Shown here: positions 11,527 through 22,391 of the stretch, in pieces | Numbering within the stretch: the stretch's first letter is position 1 | Layout: every line of letters starts with the position of its first letter | Source: Zantedeschia hybrid cultivar | Lineage: Eukaryota; Streptophyta; Magnoliopsida; Alismatales; Araceae | Reading direction: 5' to 3' | DNA length: 64,000 nucleotides | NCBI GenBank assembly: GCA_030544215.1 | Contig: JARZZO010000006.1 | Span: 51,622,501 to 51,686,500, forward strand | Made by a program: the position numbers and the translations under genes | The notes under the pieces: generated by a model | Databases searched by the model: none | The model's input: the letters and a program-made list of their open reading frames with translations, nothing else | What the model was told of the DNA's origin: nothing

Positions 11527-12373
11527 ATCTCCCACTTGTACCACAACCAATCGCCCACAGTCTTAAAGCCCATCTTATTCCGATGACGCCCAAACACAAT
11601 CTATGACAAAGTCTTATTTAGTGGATCTGTAATATTGTCTTCTGATGGTCACTCTACCACTATATTTTCCCTTGCAGCAATCTCCCGAATCAGGTGGAAG
11701 CGCCTTAGAATATGCTTAGACCTTTAGTGAGACCGAGGTTCCTTTGCTTGGGCGATGGCCCTATTATTATCCCATAATAATGGGATAAGAGACAATATGT
11801 TGAGATCTATGTCAAGTTCCGAAATGAATTTCTTCATCCAGACCGTTTCCTTGGTAGCTTCAACCATAGCTATATACTCCGCCTCTGTCATTGAATATAC
11901 AGTTGTTTCCTGTTTAGAGCTCCTCCAACTAATTGTCCCTTCATTTAACGTGAATACAAATTCAGACAAGGATTTACTATCATCCGAATCTGAATGAAAA
12001 ACTAAAGTATGTATATGCTCTCAATTGCAAGTCCTCTTCTCCTCCATATAGCAAGAAAAGATCCTTAGTCCTTCTTAAGTACTTAAGGATGCATTTCACT
12101 GCTTTTCAGTGCTCTTCACCAGGATCACGCTAATATCTGTTGGTAATGCTCAAAGCATTAGCCACATCAAGGCGAGTACATAGCATGGCATACATGATCG
12201 ACCCTATTACCGAGGCATAGGCTACCCGACTCATGTGCTCTACTTCCTCAAGTGCTTTAGGGGCCATGCCCGTAGATAAGTAAATTCCATGTCTCATAGG
12301 AATGAGACCTCTTTTGGAATTTACCAACTTAAATCTCCTTAATATAGTATCTATGTACATGGATTGGGGCAAT
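11527..12373 (-). pseudogene. Element I pol remnant (RT end and RNase H)
   Basis: Two open pieces remain. At 11724-11969 the frame has SWRSSKQET, TEAEYIAMVEATKE and LWDNNRAIAQAKEPRSH, which are RNase H motifs. At 12130-12372 it has MYIDTILRRF, PMRHGIYLS and YASVIGSIMYAMLCTRLDVANALS, the end of RT and the connection. A broken stretch with a stop and shifts lies between them. The rest of the element is missing: at about 12373 the sequence passes directly into a truncated LTR of element B. Confidence 0.85.
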
Positions 12374-13532
12374 TAGGGTTGAGCAGTAGCCTAGCCTGCT
12401 CAGCCCATTCGCTACATTTTATATTAACCGCACAGTTTTTCATAAAAACTCACGGTCTATATAAAACCCACTTTATTATCCATCACCTTGCGAATCATTT
12501 GTGTGTAACCCTCTAGGCCCAATAACCAGTCCGGTTAATAGCCCAATAAGCCCAGTGACTCTTCACTGGCCTGATTAATCAATTAATAACTCATATTAAT
12601 TAATTAATCAATCGAATCAATGTCGCACATCAAATTTGATCGGGCCTCCGATCACGTTGGGTGCCAAGCAATACCGCGTGAATCCGGAAGGTATCGGGGT
12701 TAAGTAACCCACTCTTGGAACCTTTCCACCGACAATTACCTTGTAGATATAATCCTTCATTCGTACAATGCTCTCGAATCAACTCAGGGTATGGTGTACT
12801 GTCAAACCCTAACCAGTCGACTCACTTAGATCGGATGATGCCGTATAATATCGGAAAACTCTTTTCTCGATATTATGGTCCGCCCTGCCTAGGGACTTCC
12901 ACGCAACATTTCTATAGCATTCTCTCTCTAAGTACCGAGAGCGAATGATTCCTTATTGACACACAATTCCCTTCGACGGTATTCCGTTGTACCCAATCCT
13001 TGGCGTATTAGAATCCCGTGGATAGAGATTCGTAAACCAAGGTCAAAGCACAGAAGTCCACCGCCAAGGTGTCCTTGGTGTCTCAGGTCCGAGGACCATC
13101 CACGCAACTGCGACAATAGAATCAAGTTGTTTGACAGTGAGGTACAATACCATCCAGCGATTCAGTCGGATCAGTTCAGTGAACTCATTCTCTAATGAGC
13201 ACCTACAGATTCACCTTAGTGTCTCTACACAAGTGACTATGAGATCAGTCACCCTCATCTTATGAGCGGGAGTAATCTGTACTAGTCGAACCAGATATCC
13301 GATGTCCTTCTCGGATATCCTCCAACTATGAACTATTAAGAATATGTGTGTTTAAGTGATCAATCTCATTAGTATGATCTCATCATAATCTGATTACTAT
13401 CGCACATATTCACGGACTTCATTATGAGACGATAGCAATACGAATTACACATAATGAATATTATGTCATTTTGTTAATAAATGAACGAGATTTACATAGT
13501 CAGATTGTCTTGTAGGCCACCTTAGACTAACA
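12374..13532 (-). mobile_element. 3' LTR of copia element B, truncated
   Basis: It matches the complement of the LTR of element A from the block around CCTGCTCAGCCCATTCGCT to the TAGACTAACA end at 13532. The outer 390 bp or so are missing. The left edge joins the pol remnant of I with no target duplication, so a deletion removed both ends. The complement of a polypurine tract follows (ATCTCCCACTTGG). Confidence 0.85.
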
Positions 13533-14744
13533 ATCTCCCACTTGGACTAAAGCCAATCACCTTTCTCCAATAAACCTATAGAGTCAAGGTGACACTCAAA
13601 CACATTTTGAGCCAGCGGCTTTGTCAGCAGATTTGCTGCATTGTCGACGGATGGAACTCCTTCCATCACTACATCTCGTCTGGAAATGATCTCTCTGATA
13701 AGATGAAAGCGCCTCACTAGTGCAATATCCCCAATGTTGTCGCACAACAGCGGAACAGGTTCAGAGATACTGGGAACTACGCCGAGGTTGGTGATGAATT
13801 TCTTTAACCACACTACTTCCTTAGCGGCTTCAACTGCAGCGATGTACTCAGCTTCAGTCGTCGAATCTGCAGTGGTCTTGCTTGGAACTCTTCCATCACA
13901 CTGCGCCTCCGTTGAAAGTAAATACAAATCCAGATGTAGACTTGCTATCATCTGGATATGACTGGAAACTTGAGTCAGTATAGCCTCACAGTTTCAAGTC
14001 ACCTCCTCCATAGACAAGAAACATATCCTTAGTTCTTCTCAAATACTTAAGGATACATTTCACTGCCTTCCAGTGCTCTTCGTCTAGATCAGCCTGAAAT
14101 CTGCTCGTAACACTTAGAACATATGCCACATCAGGCCGTGTACACAGCATGGCATACATGATAGATCCTATGGCAGAGGCATAGGGTACTGTATCCATCA
14201 ATGCCCTCTCATTAGGAGTCTTAGGAGAATGCTCCTTGGAGAGATTAGTTCCATGTCTTATCGGTATGAGACCTCTTTTAGAATTTTTCATACCAGACCT
14301 TTTGACAATGATATCTATGTACAAGGATTGGGTCATTCCAAGCATCCTCTTTTATCTATCTCTATAGATCCGTATTCCCAATACGTAAGATGCTTCTCCC
14401 AAATCCTTCATGGAGAAGTTTTTCGACAGTCAGATCTTTACCGATGACATCATAGAGACATCATTCTCAATGAGTAGTATGTCATCTATGTAAAGAACTA
14501 AAAAGGTGACTGCACTCCCACTGGTCTTCTTCTTGTACACACATGGCTCATCTTCATTCTTAATGAAGTCATAAGACTTAATAGCCTCATCAAATCTAAT
14601 GTTCTAGCTCCGAGAAACTTGCTTCAGTCCATAAATGGACCTTTGGAGCTTGCACACTTTATCTGGAGATTCCTTAGATGTGAAACCTTCTGGTTGTATC
14701 ATCTACACCTCTTCCTCAAGGTTATCATTGAGGAAGGTAGTCTT
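13533..14744 (-). pseudogene. Element B pol, RNase H and RT, broken
   Basis: On the minus strand, 13547-13951 carries ADSTTEAEYIAAVEAAKEVVWLKKF, LLCDN and FHLIREII (RNase H), and ends in the usual GDWL-type C-terminus. 13986-14345 carries SLYIDIIVKRSGMKNSKRGLIP, IGSIMYAMLCTRPDVAYVLSVTSRFQ and the connection to RNase H. 14346-14744 is RT with the YVDD region and the MIQPEGFTSKES and KVCKLQRSIYGLKQ equivalents, broken by stops. The gene is interrupted by element A after base 14744 and resumes at 23734. Confidence 0.85.
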
Positions 14745-16296
14745 TGTTAGTTTGAGGTGGCCTACAAGCCAATCTGACTATGTAAATCTCGTTCATTTAT
14801 TAATATAATGGCATAATATTCATTATGTGTAAACCGCATTAATTCTCGGTTCATAATGAAGTCCGTGAATATGTGCTATAGTGATCAGATTATGATGAGA
14901 TCATACTAATGAGACTGATCACTTAAACACACATATTCTTAATCGTTCCTAGTCGGAGGATATCCAAGAAGGATATCGGATATCCGGTTAGACTAGTACA
15001 TATTACTCATGGTCATATGATGAGGGTGACTGATCTCATAAGTCACTTGTGTGGAGACACTAAGGCGAATCTATAGGTGCTCATTAGAGAATGAGTTCAC
15101 TGAATTGATCCGACTGAATCGCTGGATGGTATTGTACCTCACTGTCAACCAGCTTGATTCTATTGTCGCAGTTGCGCGGATGGTCCTCGGACCTGAGACA
15201 CCAAGGACACCTTGGCGGTGGACTTCTATGCTTTGACCTTGGTTTACGAATCTCTAGCCACGGGATTCTAATACGCCAAGGGTTGGATACAGCGGAATAC
15301 CATCGAAGGGAATTGTGTGTCAATAAGAAATCATTCGCTCTCGGTACTTAGAGAGAGAATGCTCTAGGAAGGATGCGCAAAAGTCCCTGGCTAGGGCGGA
15401 CGATAATATCAGGAAAGGAGTTTTCTGATATTCATCAGCGGCATCCAATCCAAGTGAGTCGACCGGTTAGGGTTTGACAGCTCGCCATGCCCTGAGTTGA
15501 CTCGAGAGCATTGTACGAATGAAGGATTATATTCACGCAGTAACTGTCGGCGGAAAGGTTCCAAGAGTGGGTTACTTAACCCCAAATACCTTCCGGGTTC
15601 ACGCAGTGTTGCTTGGCACCCAACGTGATCGGAGGCTCGGTCGAATTCGATGTGCGACATCAATTCGATTGATTAATTAATTAATAAAGGGTTATTAATT
15701 GATTAATAAAGTCAGTGAGGAGTCACTGGGCTTGTTGGGCCATTAACTGGACTGGTACTTGGGCCTAGAGGGTCACACGCAAATGACTCTCAAGGCGATG
15801 GATAAATAAGTGGGTTTTATATAAACTGGGGGTTTTTATGAAAAACCGCACGGTTAGTATAAAACATAGCGAACGGGCTGAGCAGGCCAAGCTGCTGCTA
15901 ACCCTAGCCGCCCCTCAGTTTCTCTCTCTCTCTGGCGTCCAGACATATCCAAATCTGTTCCACCGCTTCTCCGAATCCCGTTTGACGGGAAATCGTCCGC
16001 GCATTGCGGCGATCGTTGCGGCGACCGGCGGAGGTTTCGTGGACTGCGAAGAATGAGGAACTCAAGGATATCCGTCGCGGGGAGGATCGCGTGGACTTCG
16101 CTAGTGGTCGGGCGCTTGCGCGGCTTGCGGTGTCGCACCGACGGAACCGAACGGTTGCGGATTCGAATCTGCACACGGTGAGAATCGATTATCAGATAAT
16201 CGTTGTTTTTAGTTCTTCGAAACGGGAAAACGGATCGCTGTTAATTTTTATTTTCCGCTGCGTGAGCGATCCGGAGAAACCCGAGAAAACCCAACA
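14745..16296 (+). mobile_element. Element A 5' LTR
   Basis: 1552 bp from TGTTAGTTTGAGG to AACCCAACA. A TATA-like TATAAAA lies at 15858-15864 and a TTTATATAAA at 15816-15825. The 3' partner differs at a few percent of sites by eye and has lost about 215 bp. Confidence 0.95.
15858..15865 (+). promoter_or_regulatory. Candidate TATA box in A 5' LTR
   Basis: TATAAAAC is placed before a GC-rich R-like region and is kept at the same place in the 3' LTR of A (AGTATAAAACATAGCG) and in LTR C (AGTATAAAATATAGCG). The upstream TTTATATAAA (15816-15825) is an alternative. No start site can be mapped from sequence alone. Confidence 0.45.
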
Positions 16297-16297
16297 A

Positions 16298-16314
16298 TGG
16301 TATCAGAGCCAGGT
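16298..16314 (+). promoter_or_regulatory. Element A primer binding site
   Basis: TGGTATCAGAGCCAGGT, one base after the LTR, is complementary to the 3' end of plant initiator Met tRNA, the usual primer for minus-strand DNA synthesis in plant LTR elements. Confidence 0.93.
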
Positions 16315-17119
16315 TCCACTGTTTCTCGTCCCGTTTTGATCTCCGAACTTAATTTTTCTTGTATTATTCCATGCGTAAGTTCGATCCCCTTTTTGCTGGG
16401 TTTGTGTTCATGCGATGAACACTATTAATAAGATTAATTTATTCTGCAAAATCGATGTTTTTTTTTTTTTTTTCTTCCTCACGGTTTTGAGAAAACCTGT
16501 GATAACCAGATATTAAGGGAGATTTTGAAAGCTTCGGGCTCACCGTCGGCATCCCTGCCGGCGACGGGGACGTCACCTGGCAGTGCCGGCGGCGCCAGGG
16601 CAGTGGCCGCCGGCCCGGGCTGTCCCTCTTGCCGCCGGGCACCACCACCTGCAACAGCTTCTTCGGCTTGGAGCTGCATCGGGGCCACCGGCGTCGGGGC
16701 TGTTCTACGGCGCCAGAGGAGACGCCGGCGAAGCTAGGGCTGCCGGCCGCCGGGCGGATCTGCCCCGGCCCCCACCGCCGCCTCCTGCCACAGTAAGGGG
16801 ATTAGGGTTTCTGGGAGGAAGAAAGGGGGGCGAACCGTTCAGCTAGACCCGATCCCGGGCCGGGTCCAGGGCTTGGTCGGACCTGGTCCGAGCCTGGCAC
16901 CCAATGTGGGAGCCTGGTCCAAGCCCTGGCTCGGCCAGGGCCCGAGCCCTTAGGCTCAGCCCTTGTGGCTAAGCCATCTTCTGATTTTTTCCCAATTAAC
17001 CCTATTTAAACCCCATTTGCCCATTTAATAAATAAATTAGATTTTAATTTAATTTCAAAAATTGTTTTGAGATCTTAATTATTATCAAAATTTAATTATT
17101 TGGTCTATTAATGATTTGG

Positions 17120-17640
17120 AATCATAATTAACAAAATGTTGTTAATTAATTAAGATTAGTTATTAATTTAGGAGTTAAATTAATAATTAATTTTAACTGA
17201 CTAATTTAAATGTTAAATTAGTTATCATTAGTTAATTGAAATTGATTATTAATTTAAGTGTTAAATTGATAGTTAATTTTGATTAAGTAATCTAATGGTT
17301 TAATTAGATATTATTAATTATTGATTTAAAAGTTAAATTAATAATTAATACTTATCCACTAATCTAAGAGTTAGAATTAGTGGTTAACTATTCACTTGTG
17401 TTAATTATTAGTTTAATAGTTAAATTAGTGATTAACACTTATTAATTATCTAGTCTAATTGTTAGATTGATAATTAAAAACAAATTAGAGTTAATTATTA
17501 ATTTATGTGATAAATTAATGATTAATTTTGTTGGACTAGTCTAAGAGTTAGATTAGTCTTTAATAGTCTAATTGTTAGATTATTAATGGGGTTTAATCTA
17601 AGTGTTAGATTATTAGAATTGTTCTAACTTGCATGGAATA
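17120..17640 (+). repeat. Array of AU-rich hairpins with three-base loops (A)
   Basis: A run of about a dozen inverted repeats with stems of 7-10 bp. Examples: 17201-17209 with 17213-17221 (CTAATTTAA, loop ATG), 17251-17257 with 17261-17267 (loop GTG), 17498-17506 with 17510-17518 (TTAATTTAT, loop GTG), and 17594-17601 with 17605-17612 (TAATCTAA, loop GTG). Stem sequences differ between units but each pairs with its own partner. Confidence 0.8.
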
Positions 17641-18202
17641 ATTTGGAATTATTAATTCGGAGTGTGTGCGCATGTGATGTGTGTTTATTGCTTTTAAATT
17701 TGATTTAATTGCATGTTAAGTTAATTAAAAGTGTTTTCAAAATTCAAACACCAATTTTGATTGGATCCTAGCTTTTTGTAAGCCAAAACTTATTTATTTT
17801 GAAAACCCTTTTATTTTAGCCATGTGATGCGCTGAATCATGTGTGGGATGTTTAAAACACACCGTAGTCATGGATATGCATTTATTTAATTGTTCATGTG
17901 ATGAATGATGTGATTGTATGGATCGTGGATGTCTGGTTGTTTATTAATTGTTAATAAATAGAGGTCTGCGCACCTCTCTCTCTCACATACTCCGATGTAT
18001 TTCTACCTTCCTCTCTCTTGTACTCGCCATAAGGCTCTCTTCTAATTACATGTAATTCTAGAATTAATGTAATATGATCGAGGCAACCGAGGAAGGAGCG
18101 ATGACGATCCACAGCTGCAACCAGGAAGGCGAAAAGATGGAGATCTCTTGCCTATGTGCTTGCAGGATATCTAATATAATTGTTGTGTTAGATTATGTGT
18201 GC

Positions 18203-18227
18203 GTTTGACTGTTGGCTCCAGTCAAAC
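18203..18227 (+). repeat. Leader stem-loop with GTTTGACTG stem (A)
   Basis: GTTTGACTG (18203-18211) and CAGTCAAAC (18219-18227) pair perfectly around a 7-nt loop. C has the same structure with one mismatch. F keeps an 8-bp version at 59717-59742. Confidence 0.75.
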
Positions 18228-18465
18228 CCACTATGCTATCCATGACCACACTAGACATGTATGTGATGCATTGTTTTCTTTTGATTATGAATCAAAGCAG
18301 CTTATAGTATTTAGTAAATATATACGATATATTTATACTATCACCTAAGAGAGACCAAGATAAAAGTTATCTAAATACCCTCAGATAAACTCTAAGCCGT
18401 AACGCGAGTAGTTAAGAACTTACCGCGTGGTCCACCATTGTTATAGTCATAGGATTCGAATCACT

Positions 18466-18791
18466 TTAGGTAGGTTTGTTGTGCTATCCATAAGGCCTGC
18501 TTAATTGGGAGGAGAAACTGTGGCTATGGCATTAGATGCCTATAGATCGGGGTAGAGGAACCATGTAGCTTTGTTGTGCGATCCACAAGGGCTGCATGCA
18601 AATCTATGCTCATCGCGTAACGATGGTTAGCTTAGACCAGAATTAGTGGTTTGTTGTGCTATCCACAAGGCCATTAAATCTCTGGGGATCGAAGCTATGA
18701 TCAGATATTGTAAGGAGTTGCAACTTCCATGAGTTGGGTGCTCTTTGATTGTATTACAGTTTGTTGTGCTATCCACAAGATTGTAGTGCAA
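18466..18791 (+). repeat. Pre-gag array of four conserved-cap stem-loops (A)
   Basis: Four units share the cap TTGTTGTGCTATCCACAAGG or a one-base variant, itself an inner hairpin (TTGTG/CACAA). Each is enclosed by its own outer stem. Unit 1 pairs 18466-18474 with 18496-18504. Unit 2 pairs 18562-18569 with 18591-18598. Unit 3 pairs 18643-18649 with 18671-18677. Unit 4 pairs 18749-18761 with 18779-18791. All pairs are Watson-Crick or G-U in RNA. Function unknown. Confidence 0.85.
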
Positions 18792-18972
18792 GTCATTGAG
18801 ATTCTAATCCCCACTAGGAGACTGTCGACGTCTCCCGTTCTGTATAACTGAGGGTTATACAGTTCATCGAAAATTAGTGGGAGTTAAACTTGAAAAAAAG
18901 ACCATGTCTTGTTTTAAATTTTAATAATTGAACATCTGCTAAATAGATTTTACTTATCTCCTGTAGGGAATT

Positions 18973-19440
18973 ATGTCGTCGAATAACCCACTCCGTGGCA
19001 TACTTGATGCCCTTTTGACTTACCTGATCTACTTGGATTGGTTCAGAATCCTGAAGAATGTCTTCAGATCTGAGCACATTAAATTTGTTCCTGGAGCTGA
19101 TCCTCCTGCTGAATCGGCATTGGATGCCCCTGAAGCAGAGATGATAGCTAACGATAAAAGATCGAAAGACAAAGGCAAAAGAGTAGTGAAGGGTGACTGC
19201 TTCTATTATAAGCAGTATGATCACTGGAAGAGGAACTGCAAGGAGTTCCTTAACGATGAAGCTCATAGAAAGGTGAAGCTGTCTGAAGCTTCAGATATCT
19301 ATATGATAAATATCAACCTATCAGTTAGAGATTCCACATCTTGGGTATTGGATACCGGATGTGCTTCTCATATCTGTCATGATATACAGATGCTGACAAG
19401 TAAGCGGAAGCTGAGACATGGTGAGGTGGAATTGAGGTAA
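18973..19440 (+). pseudogene. Element A gag-protease, deleted and broken
   Basis: It starts at the ATG of MSSNNPLRGILDA, which aligns with the polyprotein starts of D and F. About 63 residues in, AEMIANDK joins RSKDKGK directly, skipping about 171 residues that F still has (the UBN2-type Gag core). A zinc knuckle follows, with its second cysteine changed (CFYYKQYDHWKRNC). Next comes the protease active site WVLDTGCASHIC, with the DTG triad intact. The frame ends in TAA at 19438-19440, where C has a leucine codon. C has the same deletion. Without the Gag core it could not assemble particles by itself. Confidence 0.9.
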
Positions 19441-22376
19441 GGAAACGGCACAAAGGTTGCGGCGATTGCTATTGGGCAGCAAACCTCAAGCTTCCATCGG
19501 GAGACACCTTACTATTAGAAGATTGTTATTATGTTCCTAGCATAATAAAGAACATCATATCAATATCTTGTTTGGACAAGATAGGATATAGGTTGACTAT
19601 TGAGAAAAGAAGTTGTTCGATTTATTATGGTAATAAATCAATAGCTTCAGCATCTCTAGTCAACGGTCTATATCTATTAGATGTTTCTTATTACAATCTT
19701 CAGATTGATAATGCTCTTAAGAAGAGCAAGAATTGTGTGAACCAAGCCTATATGTGGCATTGTAGACATGGGCACATTGGCGAAAGCAGGTTGCAAAAGT
19801 TGCACAAGCATGGTTATTTAACAGCATTCGATTATGAATCGTTTGCAACATGTGAATCCTGCCTTATGGGAAAGATGGCAAAATCTCCATTTAGTGGACA
19901 TAGAGAACATGCCAAGGACATTTTGGAAGTAATACATTCAGATGTATGTGGTCCAATGTTCACCCAAGCCAAAGGTGGCTTTTCTTACTTCATCACTTTC
20001 ACCGATGACTTCTCAAGATTCGGCTATGTGTAATTAATGAAATACAAGTCGGAAGCATTTGAGAAGTTCAAGGAGTTCAAGAATGAGGTAGAGAAGCAGT
20101 TAGGAAAGTGTATTAAAGCTCTTCGATCAGATCGAGGAGAAGAATACATGAGTACTAATTTCACACAATTCTTAAAGGATAATGGTATCCTTTATCAGTT
20201 GACCCCTCCATATACGCCACAGATGAATGGTGTATGAGAAAGGAGGAATCGCACCTTGTTGGACATGGTGCGATCCATGATGAGCTTTTCGGAATTACCA
20301 GTGTCCCTCCAGGGGTATGTTCTAGAGTCAGCAGCATACCTACTGAATAAAGTACCCAACAAGTCTGTGGCCTCTACTCCATATGAGATATGGAAAGGCA
20401 GGAAACCAAAATTTAAACATGTTAAAGTCTGGGGTTGTCCTGCTCATGTAAAGAGGCATGATCCAGACAAGCTGGAATCACGAACTGATAAATGTAGGTT
20501 TGTGGGATATCCAAAGGAAACCTTTGGATACTATTTTTCCCATTCTGGTGAACAAAAGGTGTTTGTCGCCAGAAAAGCTGTCTTCTTGGAAGAGGAATAC
20601 CTTCTCCAGGAGGACAGTGGGAGTAAAATAGTACTGGAAGAGGTTCCAGATCCCCAAACAGCTACATTATCATCAGATGAGATATCAGTTCCTGAATCTG
20701 TTCAGATACACACAGATGAGCCTCGTAGATCTAGTAGAGTACTTAGACTGCCCGAACGATATGTGGGACATATTGCTGAAGGTGAGTCTAAGGTACAATA
20801 TAATGAGGATGATGATCCGAAAACCTACCAGGAGGCCATAGAAGGCCCAGAAGCCGGGAAATGGCGAGAAGCCATGAACTTAGAAATCCAGTCCATGTAC
20901 ACCAACCAAGTTTGGAACTTGGAAGATTTGTCCTAGGGTATTGTACCCATCGGTTGCAAGTGGATCTTTAAGAGAAAGATCGGTGCTGATGGACGGATCG
21001 ATACTTATAAGGCAAGGTTGGTGGCAAAGGGATATCGTCAAAGGCAAGGAATTGACTATGACGAGACTTTCTCACCAGTTGCCATGATAAAGTCGATCAG
21101 AGTTCTACTCGTCGTTGCTGCACATTTTGATTATGAAATCTGGCAGATGGATGTGAAGACTGCCTTCCTCAATGGTAAGCTTGAGGAAGAGGTGTATATG
21201 ATAAAACCAGAAAGTTTCACATCCAAAGAATCTCCAGATAAAGTGTGCAAGCTTCAGAAGTCCATTTATGGACTGAAGCAAGCTTCCCGGAGCTGGAACA
21301 TAAGATTTGACGAGGCTGTCAAGTCTTATGACTTCATTAAGAATGAAGATGAGCCTTGTGTGTACAAGAAGACTAGTCGGAGTGCAGTCACTTTTCTAGT
21401 TCTTTAAGTAGATGACATACTACTCATTGGGAATGATGTAGCTATGATGTTATCAGTAAAGATCTGGCTGTCGAAAAACTTCTCTATGAAGGATTTGTGA
21501 GAAGCATCCTACGTATTGGGAATACGGATCTATAGAGATAGATTAAAGAGGATGCTTAGAATGACCCAATCCTTGTACATAGATAACATAGTCAAAAGGT
21601 TTGGCATGGAAAATTCAAAGAGAGGTCTCATACCGATGAGACATGGAATTATTCTCTCAAAGGAGCAGTCTCCTAAGACTCCTAATGAGAGGGCATTCAT
21701 GGATTGAATACCCTATGCCTCTACCATAGGATCTATCATGTATGCCATGCTATGTGCACGGCTTGATGTTGCATTTGCTCTAAGTGTTACGAGCAGATTT
21801 CAGGCTGATCCAAGCGAAGAGCACTGGAAGGCAGTAAAATGTATCCTTAAGTACTTGAGAAGAACTAAGGATATGTTTCTTGTCTATGGAGGAGGTGACT
21901 TGAAACTGCGAGGCTTTACTGACTCGAGTTTCTAGTCGGATCCAGATGATAGCAAGTCAACATATGGATTCGTATTTACTTTCAACGGAGGCGCAGTGTG
22001 CTGGAAGAGTTCCAAGCAAGTAACCACTGCAAATTCGACGACTGAAGCTGAGTACATCGCTGCAGCTGAAGCTTTCAAGGAAATAGTGTTGTTGAAGAAG
22101 TTCATCACCGATCTTGACATAGTTCCCGGTATCCTTGATTATGTTCCGCTGTTGTGCGACAACAATGGGACTATTGCACAAGTGAAAGAGCCGTGGTCTC
22201 ATCAGAAATCGTAAGATGTTCTGAGGCGCTTTCATCTTATCCAGAGGAGATGTAGTAGTGGAAAGAGTTACATCCGTCGACAATGTAGTAGATCCACTGA
22301 CAAAGCTGTTGGCTCAAATTGTGTTTAAGCGTCACCTAGAGTCTATGGGCTTATTGTATAAAGGTGATTGGCTTTA
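19441..22376 (+). pseudogene. Element A integrase-RT-RNase H, broken
   Basis: A one-base loss near 19475 shifts the frame. Then come the HHCC integrase zinc region (WHCRHGHIGESRLQKLH, ATCESCLMG), integrase core pieces (IHSDVCGPM, LRSDRGEEY, an ERRNR site), a WGCPAHVKRHDPDK segment, and RT from WIFKRKIGADG through MDVKTAFLNG and KVCKLQKSIYGLKQ to the YVDD region (now VLYVDD with a stop). RNase H motifs SSKQVTT, TEAEYIAAAEA and LLCDNNGTIAQ follow. Nonsense codons include 20031-20033 and 20235-20237 (both shared with C), 20934-20936 and 21405-21407. It is not functional, but the domain order is complete. Confidence 0.92.
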
Positions 22377-22380
22377 GTCC

Positions 22381-22391
22381 AAGTGGGAGAT
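22381..22391 (+). promoter_or_regulatory. Element A polypurine tract
   Basis: AAGTGGGAGAT directly precedes the 3' LTR, where plus-strand DNA synthesis would be primed. The same tract, as its complement, sits beside the 3' LTRs of B, D, F, H and I. Confidence 0.9.

Larger units (their letters stand above)
16315..18972 (+). other. Element A untranslated leader
   Basis: About 2.66 kb without a credible gene. In order: a T-rich and GC-rich segment (16450-16980) with GCCGGCGGC-type words; an AT-rich array of small inverted repeats (17120-17640); a (CT)-rich and GATCGAGGCAACCGAGGAAGGAGCG segment; and a set of stem-loops just before gag (18203-18791). GC-rich open frames at 16439-16846 exist on both strands and look like composition artefacts. 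Confidence 0.8.

Noticed and set aside
16298..16314. tRNA gene fragments at primer sites
   Set aside because: Only 12-18 bases complementary to the Met tRNA 3' end are present at each; no cloverleaf is present.
16439..16846. GC-rich frames in the leader of A (possible upstream ORFs)
   Set aside because: They occur on both strands, are not conserved in C, D or F leaders, and show only Ala/Pro/Gly/Arg-rich composition.
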